Assembly (NCBI GenBank): GCA_947589295.1 | Contig: CANQBZ010000025.1 | Location: forward strand, 1 to 32,842 | Direction of reading: 5' to 3' | Source: an uncultured Akkermansia sp. | Lineage (GTDB): Bacteria > Verrucomicrobiota > Verrucomicrobiia > Verrucomicrobiales > Akkermansiaceae | DNA length: 32,842 nt | In this document: piece by piece, positions 1 to 8,015 of the stretch | Layout: the number at the start of each line of letters is the position of its first letter | How positions within the stretch are numbered: position 1 is the stretch's first letter | Notes under the pieces: generated by a model | What the model was told of the DNA's origin: nothing | Database searches by the model: none | What the model saw: the letters and a program-made list of their open reading frames with translations, nothing else | Translations under genes and position numbers: made by a program

Positions 1-230
1 ATGACAAGCCTCAGACGCCCTACCAGCGTCTGCTAGCCACACTTAACCCGGAATCAAGGAGATACAAAAAGCTTGTGAAGCAACACGCTGGACTCAATCC
101 TATAAAACTTAGCCGCAAAATAGAAGAGGCGTTGAGGAAGCTCTACGAACACATCAAGCAAGTGAGGCAGCAAAGAGAAGAGTCATTTGATAAGCTCACC
201 GCTCAACAAAGTCTTGCAAATGCTGACTAA
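1..230 (+). CDS. transposase/integrase-core protein, C-terminal fragment (cut by window edge)
   Basis: The frame is open from base 3 to a stop at 228-230 and gives the last 75 residues of a protein whose start lies left of the window. It contains the PYQRLL motif followed by LNP, which I associate with the C-terminal tail of DDE integrase-core transposases; the exact IS family was not determined. A diverged copy of the same tail lies on the minus strand at 11443-11700. The stop codon is followed within 50 bases by the IS end motifs, as expected for a transposase reading toward the right end of its element. Confidence 0.65.
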   Translation, partial: DKPQTPYQRLLATLNPESRRYKKLVKQHAGLNPIKLSRKIEEALRKLYEHIKQVRQQREESFDKLTAQQSLANAD

Positions 231-302
231 AATGCTATGCCGTTGAGTGACCGTTTATTTTGAGGCATCAGGCTTCGGTGACTTTATTTTTGAGGCATTA
301 CG
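1..302 (+). mobile_element. right end of an insertion sequence
   Basis: The transposase tail is followed by two tandem copies of an end motif containing TTTATTTTGAGGCA or TTTATTTTTGAGGCA (247-267 and 278-297, 31 bases start to start). The outermost stretch, 273-302, is almost identical to both termini of the deleted element at 11370-11809, which fixes the element boundary near base 302. The left end lies outside the window. Confidence 0.65.
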
Positions 303-678
303 CTCCTTCTATGTTTTTTGCCTCCGAGGGGCGTATCTTTCCCCGTCATGTATCGACATCATCCGCCACTGTCTTCCCCCGTCTGACTGGCAGTAATCCC
401 TCTCTCGTCAACACGCCACACTTCTCCCTCTCCGACAGCTTGTACCTGAGGGGCATCCTTTGCCTTGTCTTGTAAACAAAAAGGGAGGCAAAGAAACACT
501 ATTTTCATATTGATAACTTTAAGTTATTAATATGTTGATAATATCATGAAAAGACTTATTATCAATTTATAACGTAATAAAATTCGCGTGATAAAAAATT
601 CGCGTAAAAAGGATGATCAGTAAACAGGAGAAAAGAGGAAAATATCCTAAAAAGGGTAAAGAGAAAACCGAGCTGGCG
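303..678. other. gene-free stretch, AT-rich from about 480 to 620
   Basis: I see no convincing gene here. The part between about 480 and 620 is much more AT-rich than the rest of the window. It contains an 8-bp inverted repeat (ATTGATAA near 510, TTATCAAT near 560), a smaller palindrome ATAACTT-T-AAGTTAT, and two direct copies of AAATTCGCGT about 20 bases apart near 590. It sits between an IS end and the 3' end of nrdG, so it may be residual imported DNA. No start codon with a plausible product is present. Confidence 0.5.
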
Positions 679-1386
679 TTACTTGCCGCGATCCTCAGGA
701 AAGTTGCGGTAGCCGATGGGGAGAGGAGAATGCCGGTCGAGTAGCGAGCGGTCGTAACGACGCGTGGGCGGACTCATGTGGCCGAGCGTATGCTCGGTTT
801 TGAAGAAGAACTGGAGATAGTAGGTGCCAGAATAGCCGATATAGGCGACTTCGCGGATCATGCGTAGGATATCAGCCTCATCTAGGAGGGCGGGGTGCAC
901 GGTTGTGCGCACTTCGTGCGGAATTTTATGCTGAAGCAAGAGCGAAAGAGACTTGCGAAAGCGGTCGTAGAGCGCGGAGCCGTCCGGCAATTTCCACGAG
1001 CGATCGGAGGGCATCTTGTGATCCAAGGCCACGTAATCGATGAGGTGGTTTTGCAGGAGAGGGCGAAGCACTTGAGGATTGCTGCCGTTCGTGTCGATTT
1101 TGACGAGGTAGCCGAGGTCCTTAATCTGGGAGCACAATTCAAAGATGTGAGGTACCAGAGTAGACTCCCCTCCGGAAAGTACAACAGCATCTAAAAACGA
1201 GCGGCGTTCCTTGAGGAAAGCTATCTCATCCACCACACCTCGGTGTTGGGAGAGCGCGAGGTCGGGGTTGTAGCAATAGGGACAACGCAGGTTGCAGCCG
1301 TTGTACCAGAAAATGCAGGCGGCCTTCTTTGGATAATCCAAGAAAGTAAGCGGCGTAATATCCGAAGGGTGGACGATATGCGGCAT
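679..1386 (-). CDS. nrdG: anaerobic ribonucleoside-triphosphate reductase activating protein (radical SAM)
   Basis: NrdG uses S-adenosylmethionine and a 4Fe-4S cluster to put the glycyl radical on NrdD. The protein shows the radical SAM motif C-NLR-C-PY-C close to its N-terminus, followed by a GGES motif. I chose the ATG at 1386 because homology-like sequence starts right after it (PHIVHPSDITPLTF); an upstream GTG at 1461 would add 25 unconvincing residues. It is the last gene of the nrdD - glycyl-domain - nrdG set, all on the minus strand, which is the usual order for this system. No clear Shine-Dalgarno sequence precedes the chosen start. Confidence 0.88.
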   Translation of the reverse strand: MPHIVHPSDITPLTFLDYPKKAACIFWYNGCNLRCPYCYNPDLALSQHRGVVDEIAFLKERRSFLDAVVLSGGESTLVPHIFELCSQIKDLGYLVKIDTNGSNPQVLRPLLQNHLIDYVALDHKMPSDRSWKLPDGSALYDRFRKSLSLLLQHKIPHEVRTTVHPALLDEADILRMIREVAYIGYSGTYYLQFFFKTEHTLGHMSPPTRRYDRSLLDRHSPLPIGYRNFPEDRGK

Positions 1387-1501
1387 GGAACAGGATAAAA
1401 CAAACCCCACGAACCGGCCAGAGCAGCGCGAAACGTGGGGAAGGAAAGCAAATCCCCCCACCCTCGCCCCTACGAAAAGGAGCGGAGGGGAGAATCGGGA
1501 A

Positions 1502-1714
1502 TCACTTCAGAATCGTGTCACCGCAGCAGCCGCAGGGCTCCACGAAGTGCTCACGCTCCTCGAACTCGCCTTGCTTGCCGGCATTGAACGTCTCCACAGG
1601 ACGATGGTAGCCCATCACACGGGTATAGACGGTGCACTTGGAGCGCTCGCTCTCATGCTCGGCCAGTATCTGCTCGTCGGTTTTCACGACGGCTTTGATT
1701 TCTTCTTCTGTCAT
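1502..1714 (-). CDS. stand-alone glycyl-radical domain of class III ribonucleotide reductase (NrdD C-terminal domain)
   Basis: This 70-residue protein carries the NrdD glycyl-radical signature RVMGYHRPV (Gly35) followed by NAGKQGEF, a segment that is normally the extreme C-terminus of NrdD. Cys27 sits just before the signature, and C-G-C-C lies at 61-64. The large NrdD protein upstream lacks any RVxGY motif, so this gene probably supplies the radical-bearing part in trans. The 33 bases between the two genes contain in-frame stops, so this is not a simple single-base frameshift. It lies between nrdD and nrdG and is probably cotranscribed with them. Interaction with NrdD is inferred. Confidence 0.85.
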   Translation of the reverse strand: MTEEEIKAVVKTDEQILAEHESERSKCTVYTRVMGYHRPVETFNAGKQGEFEEREHFVEPCGCCGDTILK

Positions 1715-1747
1715 GGTTTATTGATGTTATGGGTTAGTAAAAAAAGA

Positions 1748-3868
1748 CTAAAAGAGAGGCAATTCGGGCTGCTCCTCGGCGCGAGCCTTAGCGATGAGTT
1801 CTTCATCGCAAATCGGGCAATAGTCATGACGACCTTTGAGGTAGCCATGCTTGTCGCACACAGAGAACAACGGAGTCACCGTGATGTAGGGCATCTTAAA
1901 GTTGGTAAGCACCTTACGCACAATATCGCGGCAGGCCTCCGGAGAGGAAATGGCCTCGTTCATGTACATGTGGAACACCGTACCGCCGGTGTAGCAACAC
2001 TGCAGCTTGTCCTGCATGTGCAGAGCCTTGAAAAGATCGCTCGTGTAGTTAGCGGGCAGCTGGGAGCTGTTGGTATAGTAGCGATGCCCCGGTGTACCGG
2101 CTTGAATGATGTCTGGGAAGCGCTTGGCATCCTCGCGAGCGAAACGATGGGTGGTGCCCTCGGCCGGAGTAGCCTCCAAATTGTAGAGGTTGCCGGTTTC
2201 CTCCTGGTAGCCGCGGATGCGTTCGCGCATGAAATGCAGCACATCCTCCGCGAAAGCAATACCATCCGGAGTGGCGGTATTCATGGTGTCGCCGGAGAAG
2301 TTGCGCAGCATCTCGTTGATGCCGTTCAATCCGATGGTGGAGAAGTGATTGCGTAGGTGCGGCAAGTAGCGCTTGGTGTAGGGATAGAGACCACGTTCGT
2401 AGAGGGTGTTAATAAACACGCGCTTCTTCTCCAGCGTGCTCTTGGCGAGATCCATGAGCTCGGCAAGCTTGCTGTACAGCAGATTCTTGTTCCCCTTGTA
2501 CAAGTAACCGAGACGCGCCATGTTGATGGTCACCACGCCGATGGAACCGGTCATTTCTGCTGAGCCGAACAGACCGCCACCGCGCTTGAGCAACTCGCGC
2601 AAATCCAACTGCAAGCGGCAGCACATGGAACGTACCGCATCCGGCTTGTACGCCTCTTCATCGATGACCTTGTTGCCGTTCTCATCAATCTTGTACTGCG
2701 AACCCACGAAGTTCTGGAAATAGGAAGAGCCAATTTTAGCCGCATTGGCGAAAAGTAGCGGTACATTCTCTCCATCCCAATCAAAGTCCTCAGTGATGTT
2801 CACGGTAGGAATGGGGAAGGTGAAAGGCTGCCCGGTGCTATCCCCCTCGGTGAGCACCTCGTAGAAGGCTCGTTGGATGACAGTCATCTCCGGCTGGAAA
2901 TGCTTATAAGTCATCGCAGTCAAGCTCTCCACCCCGCGCTCCTTCGCCAAGGCCTCCAACTTCTCATCGTGCAGGTTCTCGTAGATGTGCGCTCCACCGG
3001 AGAATGGGGGCTGCTCACGCAAGTCACGCGGCACTGTCCAGTCAATGGTCACGTTGGTAAAGGGACTCTGCCCCCAACGAGACGGCACGTTCAAGTTGTA
3101 CACAAAGCTGCGCAAAGCTTTCTTCACCTCCCCGTAGGGGAGCTGGTCGCGGAAGAGGTAGGGAGAAAGGTACGTGTCAAAGGAGCTGAACGCCTGCGCG
3201 CCTGCCCATTCGCTCTGCAGAATGCCCAGGAAATTGGCCATCTGCCCGAGAGCCTCGCGGAAATGCTTGGGAGGGCGACTGTTCACGCGGCTTCGCACGC
3301 CGTTGAACCCTTCGTTGAGCAGGTTGCGCAAGCTCCACCCCGCGCAGTAACCCGTGAGGCAGTCCAAATCATGAATATGGTAGTCCCCGTTGCGGTGAGC
3401 CGCTCCCTCGTCCGGGGAATAAACTTGGTCGAGCCAGTAGTTGGCGATCACCTTGCCGGCCGTGTTGTTCACAAGTCCGGCATTGGAGTAAGTCGTATTG
3501 GAATTAGCCTTGATGCGCCAGTCTATGTTGCCGATATACTCCTCGATGGCCTGCTTGCAATCCACCCACGTATTGCCTTGGTACACGCCGGCAATCTGCT
3601 CCCGCTGCAATTTGTGCAGGAAACGGTATTTGATGAAGTTGCGCGCCGTCTCAAACGCCCCGGATTTCATCAACTCGCTCTCGATGAGATCCTGCACCTT
3701 TTCCACCGGCAGGTATTCCTCATTCTTGATGGCATCCAGTACATTCGTATAGACGAGCGGGTTGTATTCCTCCTGGGACGCGTGAAAGGCCTTTTCAATG
3801 GCCTGCTGAATCTTGTAGGCCTCAAAACGCTCGCGCTTTCCGTTGCGCTTGATGATTTGCTGGGGCAT
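1748..3868 (-). CDS. nrdD: anaerobic ribonucleoside-triphosphate reductase, large part lacking the glycyl-radical motif
   Basis: Class III reductase converting NTPs to dNTPs without oxygen. The 706 residues begin with an ATP-cone regulatory domain (about 1-90, with IIKRNGKRERF), followed by the class III barrel. Likely catalytic cysteines are in SMCCRLQL (416-417), and another Cys pair is in LQCCYTGG (624-625). The C-terminus has three putative zinc ligands (C671, and C684-PI-C687) but ends at PELPLF without the RVxGY glycyl-radical loop, which is encoded by the next gene. Cys27 of that small protein could be the fourth zinc ligand, which would make the zinc site span both chains (inference). 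The 559-bp upstream region is long and structured. Confidence 0.92.
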   Translation of the reverse strand: MPQQIIKRNGKRERFEAYKIQQAIEKAFHASQEEYNPLVYTNVLDAIKNEEYLPVEKVQDLIESELMKSGAFETARNFIKYRFLHKLQREQIAGVYQGNTWVDCKQAIEEYIGNIDWRIKANSNTTYSNAGLVNNTAGKVIANYWLDQVYSPDEGAAHRNGDYHIHDLDCLTGYCAGWSLRNLLNEGFNGVRSRVNSRPPKHFREALGQMANFLGILQSEWAGAQAFSSFDTYLSPYLFRDQLPYGEVKKALRSFVYNLNVPSRWGQSPFTNVTIDWTVPRDLREQPPFSGGAHIYENLHDEKLEALAKERGVESLTAMTYKHFQPEMTVIQRAFYEVLTEGDSTGQPFTFPIPTVNITEDFDWDGENVPLLFANAAKIGSSYFQNFVGSQYKIDENGNKVIDEEAYKPDAVRSMCCRLQLDLRELLKRGGGLFGSAEMTGSIGVVTINMARLGYLYKGNKNLLYSKLAELMDLAKSTLEKKRVFINTLYERGLYPYTKRYLPHLRNHFSTIGLNGINEMLRNFSGDTMNTATPDGIAFAEDVLHFMRERIRGYQEETGNLYNLEATPAEGTTHRFAREDAKRFPDIIQAGTPGHRYYTNSSQLPANYTSDLFKALHMQDKLQCCYTGGTVFHMYMNEAISSPEACRDIVRKVLTNFKMPYITVTPLFSVCDKHGYLKGRHDYCPICDEELIAKARAEEQPELPLF

Positions 3869-4077
3869 GACTTTGTGAGAGAGTTGTGATGTTCATGAAT
3901 TGAGAGGGTGCAAGCACCCCCACCCCGCACGCAACGGCACGCCCTGAAGAGTCAGCCTCTTTCCCTGCCCGACTCACTCAGCCGCACCCCGACTCACGCG
4001 CCGGTGGTTTACTTGCTCGGTCATCCGAAAATACTGCGCTTTTTACGACCTGTCTGGCTTGCGCCCCTTGGCCCTCT

Positions 4078-4125
4078 GCGCTCGGTCTCGGATGTCTCCG
4101 TTCCCGTCCGTCCTCGGACGAGCGC
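4078..4125 (-). ncRNA. candidate structured RNA element in the nrdD leader
   Basis: The outer arms GCGCTCG (4078-4084) and CGAGCGC (4119-4125) are complementary. They enclose two smaller hairpins: CGGA/TCCG with a 4-base loop (4089-4100) and CGTCCG/CGGACG with a 4-base loop (4105-4120). The outer and last inner stems share two bases, so they could also be alternatives. Further on, the minus strand has a GGC-GCAA-GCC hairpin. The element lies about 210-260 bases upstream of the nrdD start. Function is unknown. Confidence 0.35.
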
Positions 4126-4359
4126 GAATTTAGCACATCACCCACAACCTGACAAGCGAAATTTTGCCTCCTGAAAAGGAAAGTCCCAAAATATACGATA
4201 ATTTTCTAAAATATCACACAAAATCTTGTGGTCGCTCCCTCGAACATCAAACAGACGCATCGGCGATTCTAATTCATAATCAAAGGCCATTTTTTCAACA
4301 TCCCCTGGCGACGAGCACCCAAGATAATGGAGGGGGAAAAATTTTGGAAAACCGAAAGA

Positions 4360-4379
4360 AAAAGGGACAAATAAGTCCA
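4360..4379 (-). terminator. possible weak terminator downstream of nadE
   Basis: On the minus strand a short GGAC/GTCC stem is followed by a run of T. The stem has only 4-5 pairs, so this is weak evidence. Confidence 0.3.
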
Positions 4380-4427
4380 GAATCGAACTCCCGTAGACCG
4401 AATTTTCGGGCAATGCCCCAAGCGCGC

Positions 4428-6341
4428 TCAGCGCCACACACGTGCGGAAGCATCGCTGGGCATGCGCCAATCACCGCGTGGAGAGAGGGAAATGGTGCCC
4501 ACTTTCGGACCGTCCGGAATGCAACTGCGCTTGTACTGCTGGGCAAAGAAACGGTGCAGGAAGGTGCTCAGCGTGCGTTGAATGGTCTCTTCATCATAAT
4601 CCGGAATCCACGCACGCTTGGCAAGCGCAAGCAGTTTCTGAGGAGAAGCTCCGTATTTCATGAAATGGAAGAGGAAAAAGTCGTGCAGATCGTACGGCCC
4701 GAGCAACTCCTCTGTCTTCTGCTCCACTGTGCCGTCATCCGAAGGCGGCAGCAGTTCCGGACTCACCGGGGTATCGATGATATCTTGCATCACGGTGGCA
4801 AGCTCTGCAGAGCTGCTGCGGCCCACGTGCGCAATGAGGCAGCGAATAAGCGTTTTCGGGATGGAGCAGTTGACGGCATACATGCTCATGTGATCGCCGT
4901 TGTAGGTGGACCAACCGAGAGCAATCTCGGAGAGATCACCGGTACCCACCACAAGGCCGCAGTGCATGTTGGCCATATTCATGAGGATCTGTGTACGCTC
5001 GCGAGCCTGGACATTTTCGTAGGTGGTAGTGCGCCGGGAGGGATCGAAGCCCAAGTGCTCAAACTCCTTCATGCACGCCTCGCGAATGTCAATTTCCGTG
5101 AGGTCGGCGCCGACAAGACGAGCCAAACGCACCGCATTATCATGGGTGCGTCCAGTGGTGCCGAAGCCGGGCATTGTCACCGCACGGATACAACTTGGCG
5201 CTACCCCCAGTTGCTCGCACGCCCGCACGCACACCAACAACGCCAGCGAGCTGTCTAACCCTCCGGACAGACCAATCACGAGAGACTTTGCTCCGGTGTG
5301 CTCCATGCGTCTGGCAAGCCCTGCCGCCTGGATGTTCAGAATATCCTCGCAGCGTTCTTCTGCTTGCGCTTGGGGCGGTAGAAAGGGGCGTTTCTGCAAG
5401 CGTGCAAAGCGCAGGTCGCATTCATCTGCCAAGGGGGATAGCAGGATCTTGCGCACTGTTTGCCACTCCTGCGGCAAGCGATTTTCATTGTACGAACTTT
5501 CACTCATGCGCGCCGCACTTAAACGCTCCACATCCACATCGGCGCAGGTGAGCGTGGTGCTACGTGAGAAACGCTCGCTTTCCGCGGCAATGCGACCATT
5601 CTCCGCAATGAGCGCATGCCCGCTGTATACCACATCCTGCGTACTCTCACCCATACCGGCAGAAGCCAAGACGTAAGCGCACAGGCACGTGCCACTCTGC
5701 TGCGCCACGAGCTGGCGACGGTAATGGGCTTTGCCAGCCAGTTCTGTGCTGGCGCACGGGTTGAAAATGACGCGCGCTCCCTGGAGAGCCAACCTTGAAC
5801 TGGGAGGCAGCACGGCCCACAAATCTTCACAAACCTCAACGCCGAACACCAAGCCCTCCCCATCGGAGAAGAGTAAATCAGTGCCAATGGGCACCGTGCC
5901 GAACCCGGGCAGGAGCACCTCGCACACGCGCAGTTCCGCAGCGGGACGAAACTGTCGCCGTTCGTAAAATTCTCGATAGTTGGGCAACACACTCTTGGGT
6001 ACCAACCCGCGCACCTTCCCCTCTTGCAACACCACCGCCACGTTGTACAGCGCGTCCTGAACGGCGAGCGGTATTGTCGTAATGAGTACACAAGACAGCT
6101 CCGCCGTGCGTTCGGCAAGGTCCTTCAGCCCATGGAGAGCAGCACGCTGTAACGTAGGCTGAAAAAAAAGATCCCCGCAGGAATAGCCCGTGAGGCTCAT
6201 TTCCGGAAAGACCACCGCATGCGCCCCCAAACCAGCGGCATCATGCGCAGCGCTCACCAACTGCTCTATGTTGCCGGGCACATCCGCCACATGAATATGC
6301 GGCACAGCTGCCACAAGGCGATAATAACCGTATGTTGCCAT
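4428..6341 (-). CDS. nadE: glutamine-dependent NAD+ synthetase
   Basis: It makes NAD+ from deamido-NAD, ATP and glutamine in the cytoplasm. The N-terminal half is a nitrilase-type glutaminase with the catalytic triad visible as E47 (FPEMSLTGYSCGD), K116 (VPKSVLPNYREFYERR) and C171 (GVEVCEDLW). The C-terminal half is the ATP-pyrophosphatase synthetase domain with the P-loop SGGLDSS at 359-365. The length of 637 is normal for the fused glutamine-dependent form. The start lies only 17 bases after the proS stop, so the two genes are probably one transcript. Confidence 0.93.
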   Translation of the reverse strand: MATYGYYRLVAAVPHIHVADVPGNIEQLVSAAHDAAGLGAHAVVFPEMSLTGYSCGDLFFQPTLQRAALHGLKDLAERTAELSCVLITTIPLAVQDALYNVAVVLQEGKVRGLVPKSVLPNYREFYERRQFRPAAELRVCEVLLPGFGTVPIGTDLLFSDGEGLVFGVEVCEDLWAVLPPSSRLALQGARVIFNPCASTELAGKAHYRRQLVAQQSGTCLCAYVLASAGMGESTQDVVYSGHALIAENGRIAAESERFSRSTTLTCADVDVERLSAARMSESSYNENRLPQEWQTVRKILLSPLADECDLRFARLQKRPFLPPQAQAEERCEDILNIQAAGLARRMEHTGAKSLVIGLSGGLDSSLALLVCVRACEQLGVAPSCIRAVTMPGFGTTGRTHDNAVRLARLVGADLTEIDIREACMKEFEHLGFDPSRRTTTYENVQARERTQILMNMANMHCGLVVGTGDLSEIALGWSTYNGDHMSMYAVNCSIPKTLIRCLIAHVGRSSSAELATVMQDIIDTPVSPELLPPSDDGTVEQKTEELLGPYDLHDFFLFHFMKYGASPQKLLALAKRAWIPDYDEETIQRTLSTFLHRFFAQQYKRSCIPDGPKVGTISLSPRGDWRMPSDASARVWR

Positions 6342-6358
6342 AGTTGTCGCGAGATAGT

Positions 6359-7879
6359 TTAGTAACTGCGTGCCCAGAGGACACGGCGGGTGGTGGGACG
6401 GCCGGTGAGGATGCAGGGCGCCTCAGGTCCCTGCCCCAGCTCGCCGTGCGGGATACAGCGGATGGAGATGCGCAGGCTCTTGCCCAGCTCTTGCTCCTGC
6501 TCCGGAGAGCCGTCCCACGGGCAGAGCAACCAGTCGGCATCCCCCTCGCCACTGAAGTTTTTCTTGAAATCATCCAGATGGTCGCAGGTGCGAATGTGGG
6601 CGTCTCGGAAAGCCTGCTGGCGAGCGAGCAAACTGTTTTGGATATCTTCCAACAACTCGATCACCTGAGCCTCAAAATCCGTTTCCGACATGAACCACTT
6701 GTCGCCGGTGGGACGGTCGCGACGAGCCAGACACACCGAAGCTTTTTCGATGTCGCGAGGACCGATTTCCACGCGAAGAGGCACGCCCTTCTTAATCCAT
6801 TCCCACTTCTTGGTGCCGCCATTCAGGTCGCGCTCGTCCACTTCTACGCGCACAGGCATGCCGTGATACTGCCGGGCCGCCAACTTAGCTGCCAGCTCAC
6901 GGCAATGCGTCAATATCTGCTCGCGCGTCTCCGCTTTCGGCGTGACCGGAATGATCACCACTTGGCGCGGAGCCACGCGCGGCGGACAGACCAACCCGTC
7001 GTCATCCGAATGCGCCATGATGAGCATGCCGATCATGCGGGTGGATACGCCCCACGAAGTTGTCCACGCATATTGGCGCTCGTTGTTGCGACCGGCGAAA
7101 GAGATATTTTGAGCCTTAGCGAAGTTTTGACCGAGGAAATGGGAAGTGCCCGCCTGAATCGCCTTGCGGTCCTGCACCATCGCCTCCACGGTGAATGTGC
7201 GCACCGCGCCCGGAAACCGCTCATGCTCGGTCTTTTCTCCGGGAATGGAAGGCACCGCCAGCACATCGCGCTGAAAATCTTCGTACACCTTGTGCATGGT
7301 GGCCGTCTCGTGCTCGGCCTCCTCACGGGTTTCGTGAGCGGTGTGTCCCTCCTGCCACAAGAACTCGGCCGTGCGCAGGAAGATGCGCGGACGCATCTCC
7401 CAGCGCATCACATTGCACCACTGATTCACCTTGAAAGGGAGATCGCGGTACGACTCCAGCCAACGCGAAAAGGCAGCGCCAATCACAGTTTCGGAAGTGG
7501 GCCGGATCACGTATTTATCTGTAAGCTCACCCGCAGGAATCATGCGCGTCTTGCCGGTATCGGGGTCTTTTTGAGCCTCCAAACGGTGGTGCGTAACGAC
7601 GGCACACTCAGTAGCAAAACCCTCGGCATGCTCCGCTTCCTTTTCCAAATATGCCACCGGGATAAGCATCGGGAAATACGCATTGGAATGCCCGGTACGC
7701 TTAAACTCGGCATCCAACTGCTGCTGAATGAGCTCCCAAATAGCGTAGCCCCACGGCTTGATGACCATACACCCGCGCACCTCTGAGTTTTCAGCCATAT
7801 CAGCAGCCTTGATGACCTGCTGGTACCACTCGGGGAAATCCTGCGCGCGCATGGGAGAGATTGCATTCTGCTGTGCCAT
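6359..7879 (-). CDS. proS: prolyl-tRNA synthetase, short archaeal/eukaryotic type
   Basis: Class II aminoacyl-tRNA synthetase that charges tRNA-Pro. The class II motifs are recognisable: KPWGYAIWELIQ near the N-terminus, IRPTSET, motif 2 RWEMRPRIFLRTAEFLWQEGHTAH, and a later anticodon-binding domain starting near PRQVVIIPV. The editing insertion of the long bacterial form is absent, so this is the ~500-residue type. The start at 7879 is favoured by the N-terminal sequence. A good promoter ends only 6 bases before this ATG, so the mRNA may be leaderless. It is probably cotranscribed with nadE. Confidence 0.93.
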   Translation of the reverse strand: MAQQNAISPMRAQDFPEWYQQVIKAADMAENSEVRGCMVIKPWGYAIWELIQQQLDAEFKRTGHSNAYFPMLIPVAYLEKEAEHAEGFATECAVVTHHRLEAQKDPDTGKTRMIPAGELTDKYVIRPTSETVIGAAFSRWLESYRDLPFKVNQWCNVMRWEMRPRIFLRTAEFLWQEGHTAHETREEAEHETATMHKVYEDFQRDVLAVPSIPGEKTEHERFPGAVRTFTVEAMVQDRKAIQAGTSHFLGQNFAKAQNISFAGRNNERQYAWTTSWGVSTRMIGMLIMAHSDDDGLVCPPRVAPRQVVIIPVTPKAETREQILTHCRELAAKLAARQYHGMPVRVEVDERDLNGGTKKWEWIKKGVPLRVEIGPRDIEKASVCLARRDRPTGDKWFMSETDFEAQVIELLEDIQNSLLARQQAFRDAHIRTCDHLDDFKKNFSGEGDADWLLCPWDGSPEQEQELGKSLRISIRCIPHGELGQGPEAPCILTGRPTTRRVLWARSY

Positions 7880-7885
7880 GAGGCG

Positions 7886-7913
7886 ATATTAGTGTCTGGC
7901 ATGGAAAAGTCAA
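7886..7913 (-). promoter_or_regulatory. proS promoter, probably giving leaderless mRNA
   Basis: Read on the minus strand: TTGACT (7908-7913), 16-base spacer, TAATAT (7886-7891). The ATG of proS starts 6 bases after the -10 box, so transcription should begin at or next to the start codon. Confidence 0.6.
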
Positions 7914-8015
7914 TTCATTTTTGCTTCGCAACCCACCTACGCAGCCGGATAAAAATAGTGCACCGAACGGTGAAAGAGAGCGAAGGAAGACACCTCGCTT
8001 CCGAAGCCCCCTCCC

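Larger units (their letters stand above)
3869..4427. other. long intergenic/leader region upstream of nrdD, partly structured
   Basis: There is no convincing gene here. Bases 3900-4130 are GC-rich and full of short inverted repeats when read toward nrdD, which fits a structured 5' leader or a small RNA. Bases 4140-4400 are AT-richer. I could not match the region to RNase P RNA, tmRNA, SRP RNA or a cobalamin riboswitch by their signature sequences. No clear sigma-70 promoter for nrdD was found. Confidence 0.45.

Noticed and set aside
535..547. FNR-like half sites TTGAT...ATCAT
   Set aside because: The spacer is 3 rather than 4 bases, and the site lies after nrdG, not before a gene.
1385..3889. 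long plus-strand frames opposite nrdG, the glycyl-domain gene and nrdD
   Set aside because: They have no family resemblance and lie wholly antisense to clear genes.
3900..4130. RNase P RNA, tmRNA or cobalamin riboswitch upstream of nrdD
   Set aside because: Signature segments such as GAGGAAAGTCC of RNase P, the tmRNA ends and the B12 box are not found in the right order or strand.
4370..4440. tRNA-like T-arm (GTTCGATTC on the minus strand) after nadE
   Set aside because: The flanking bases do not pair as a T stem and no acceptor or anticodon arm is present.
6344..7786. 480-codon frame opposite proS
   Set aside because: Antisense shadow of a well-supported synthetase gene.
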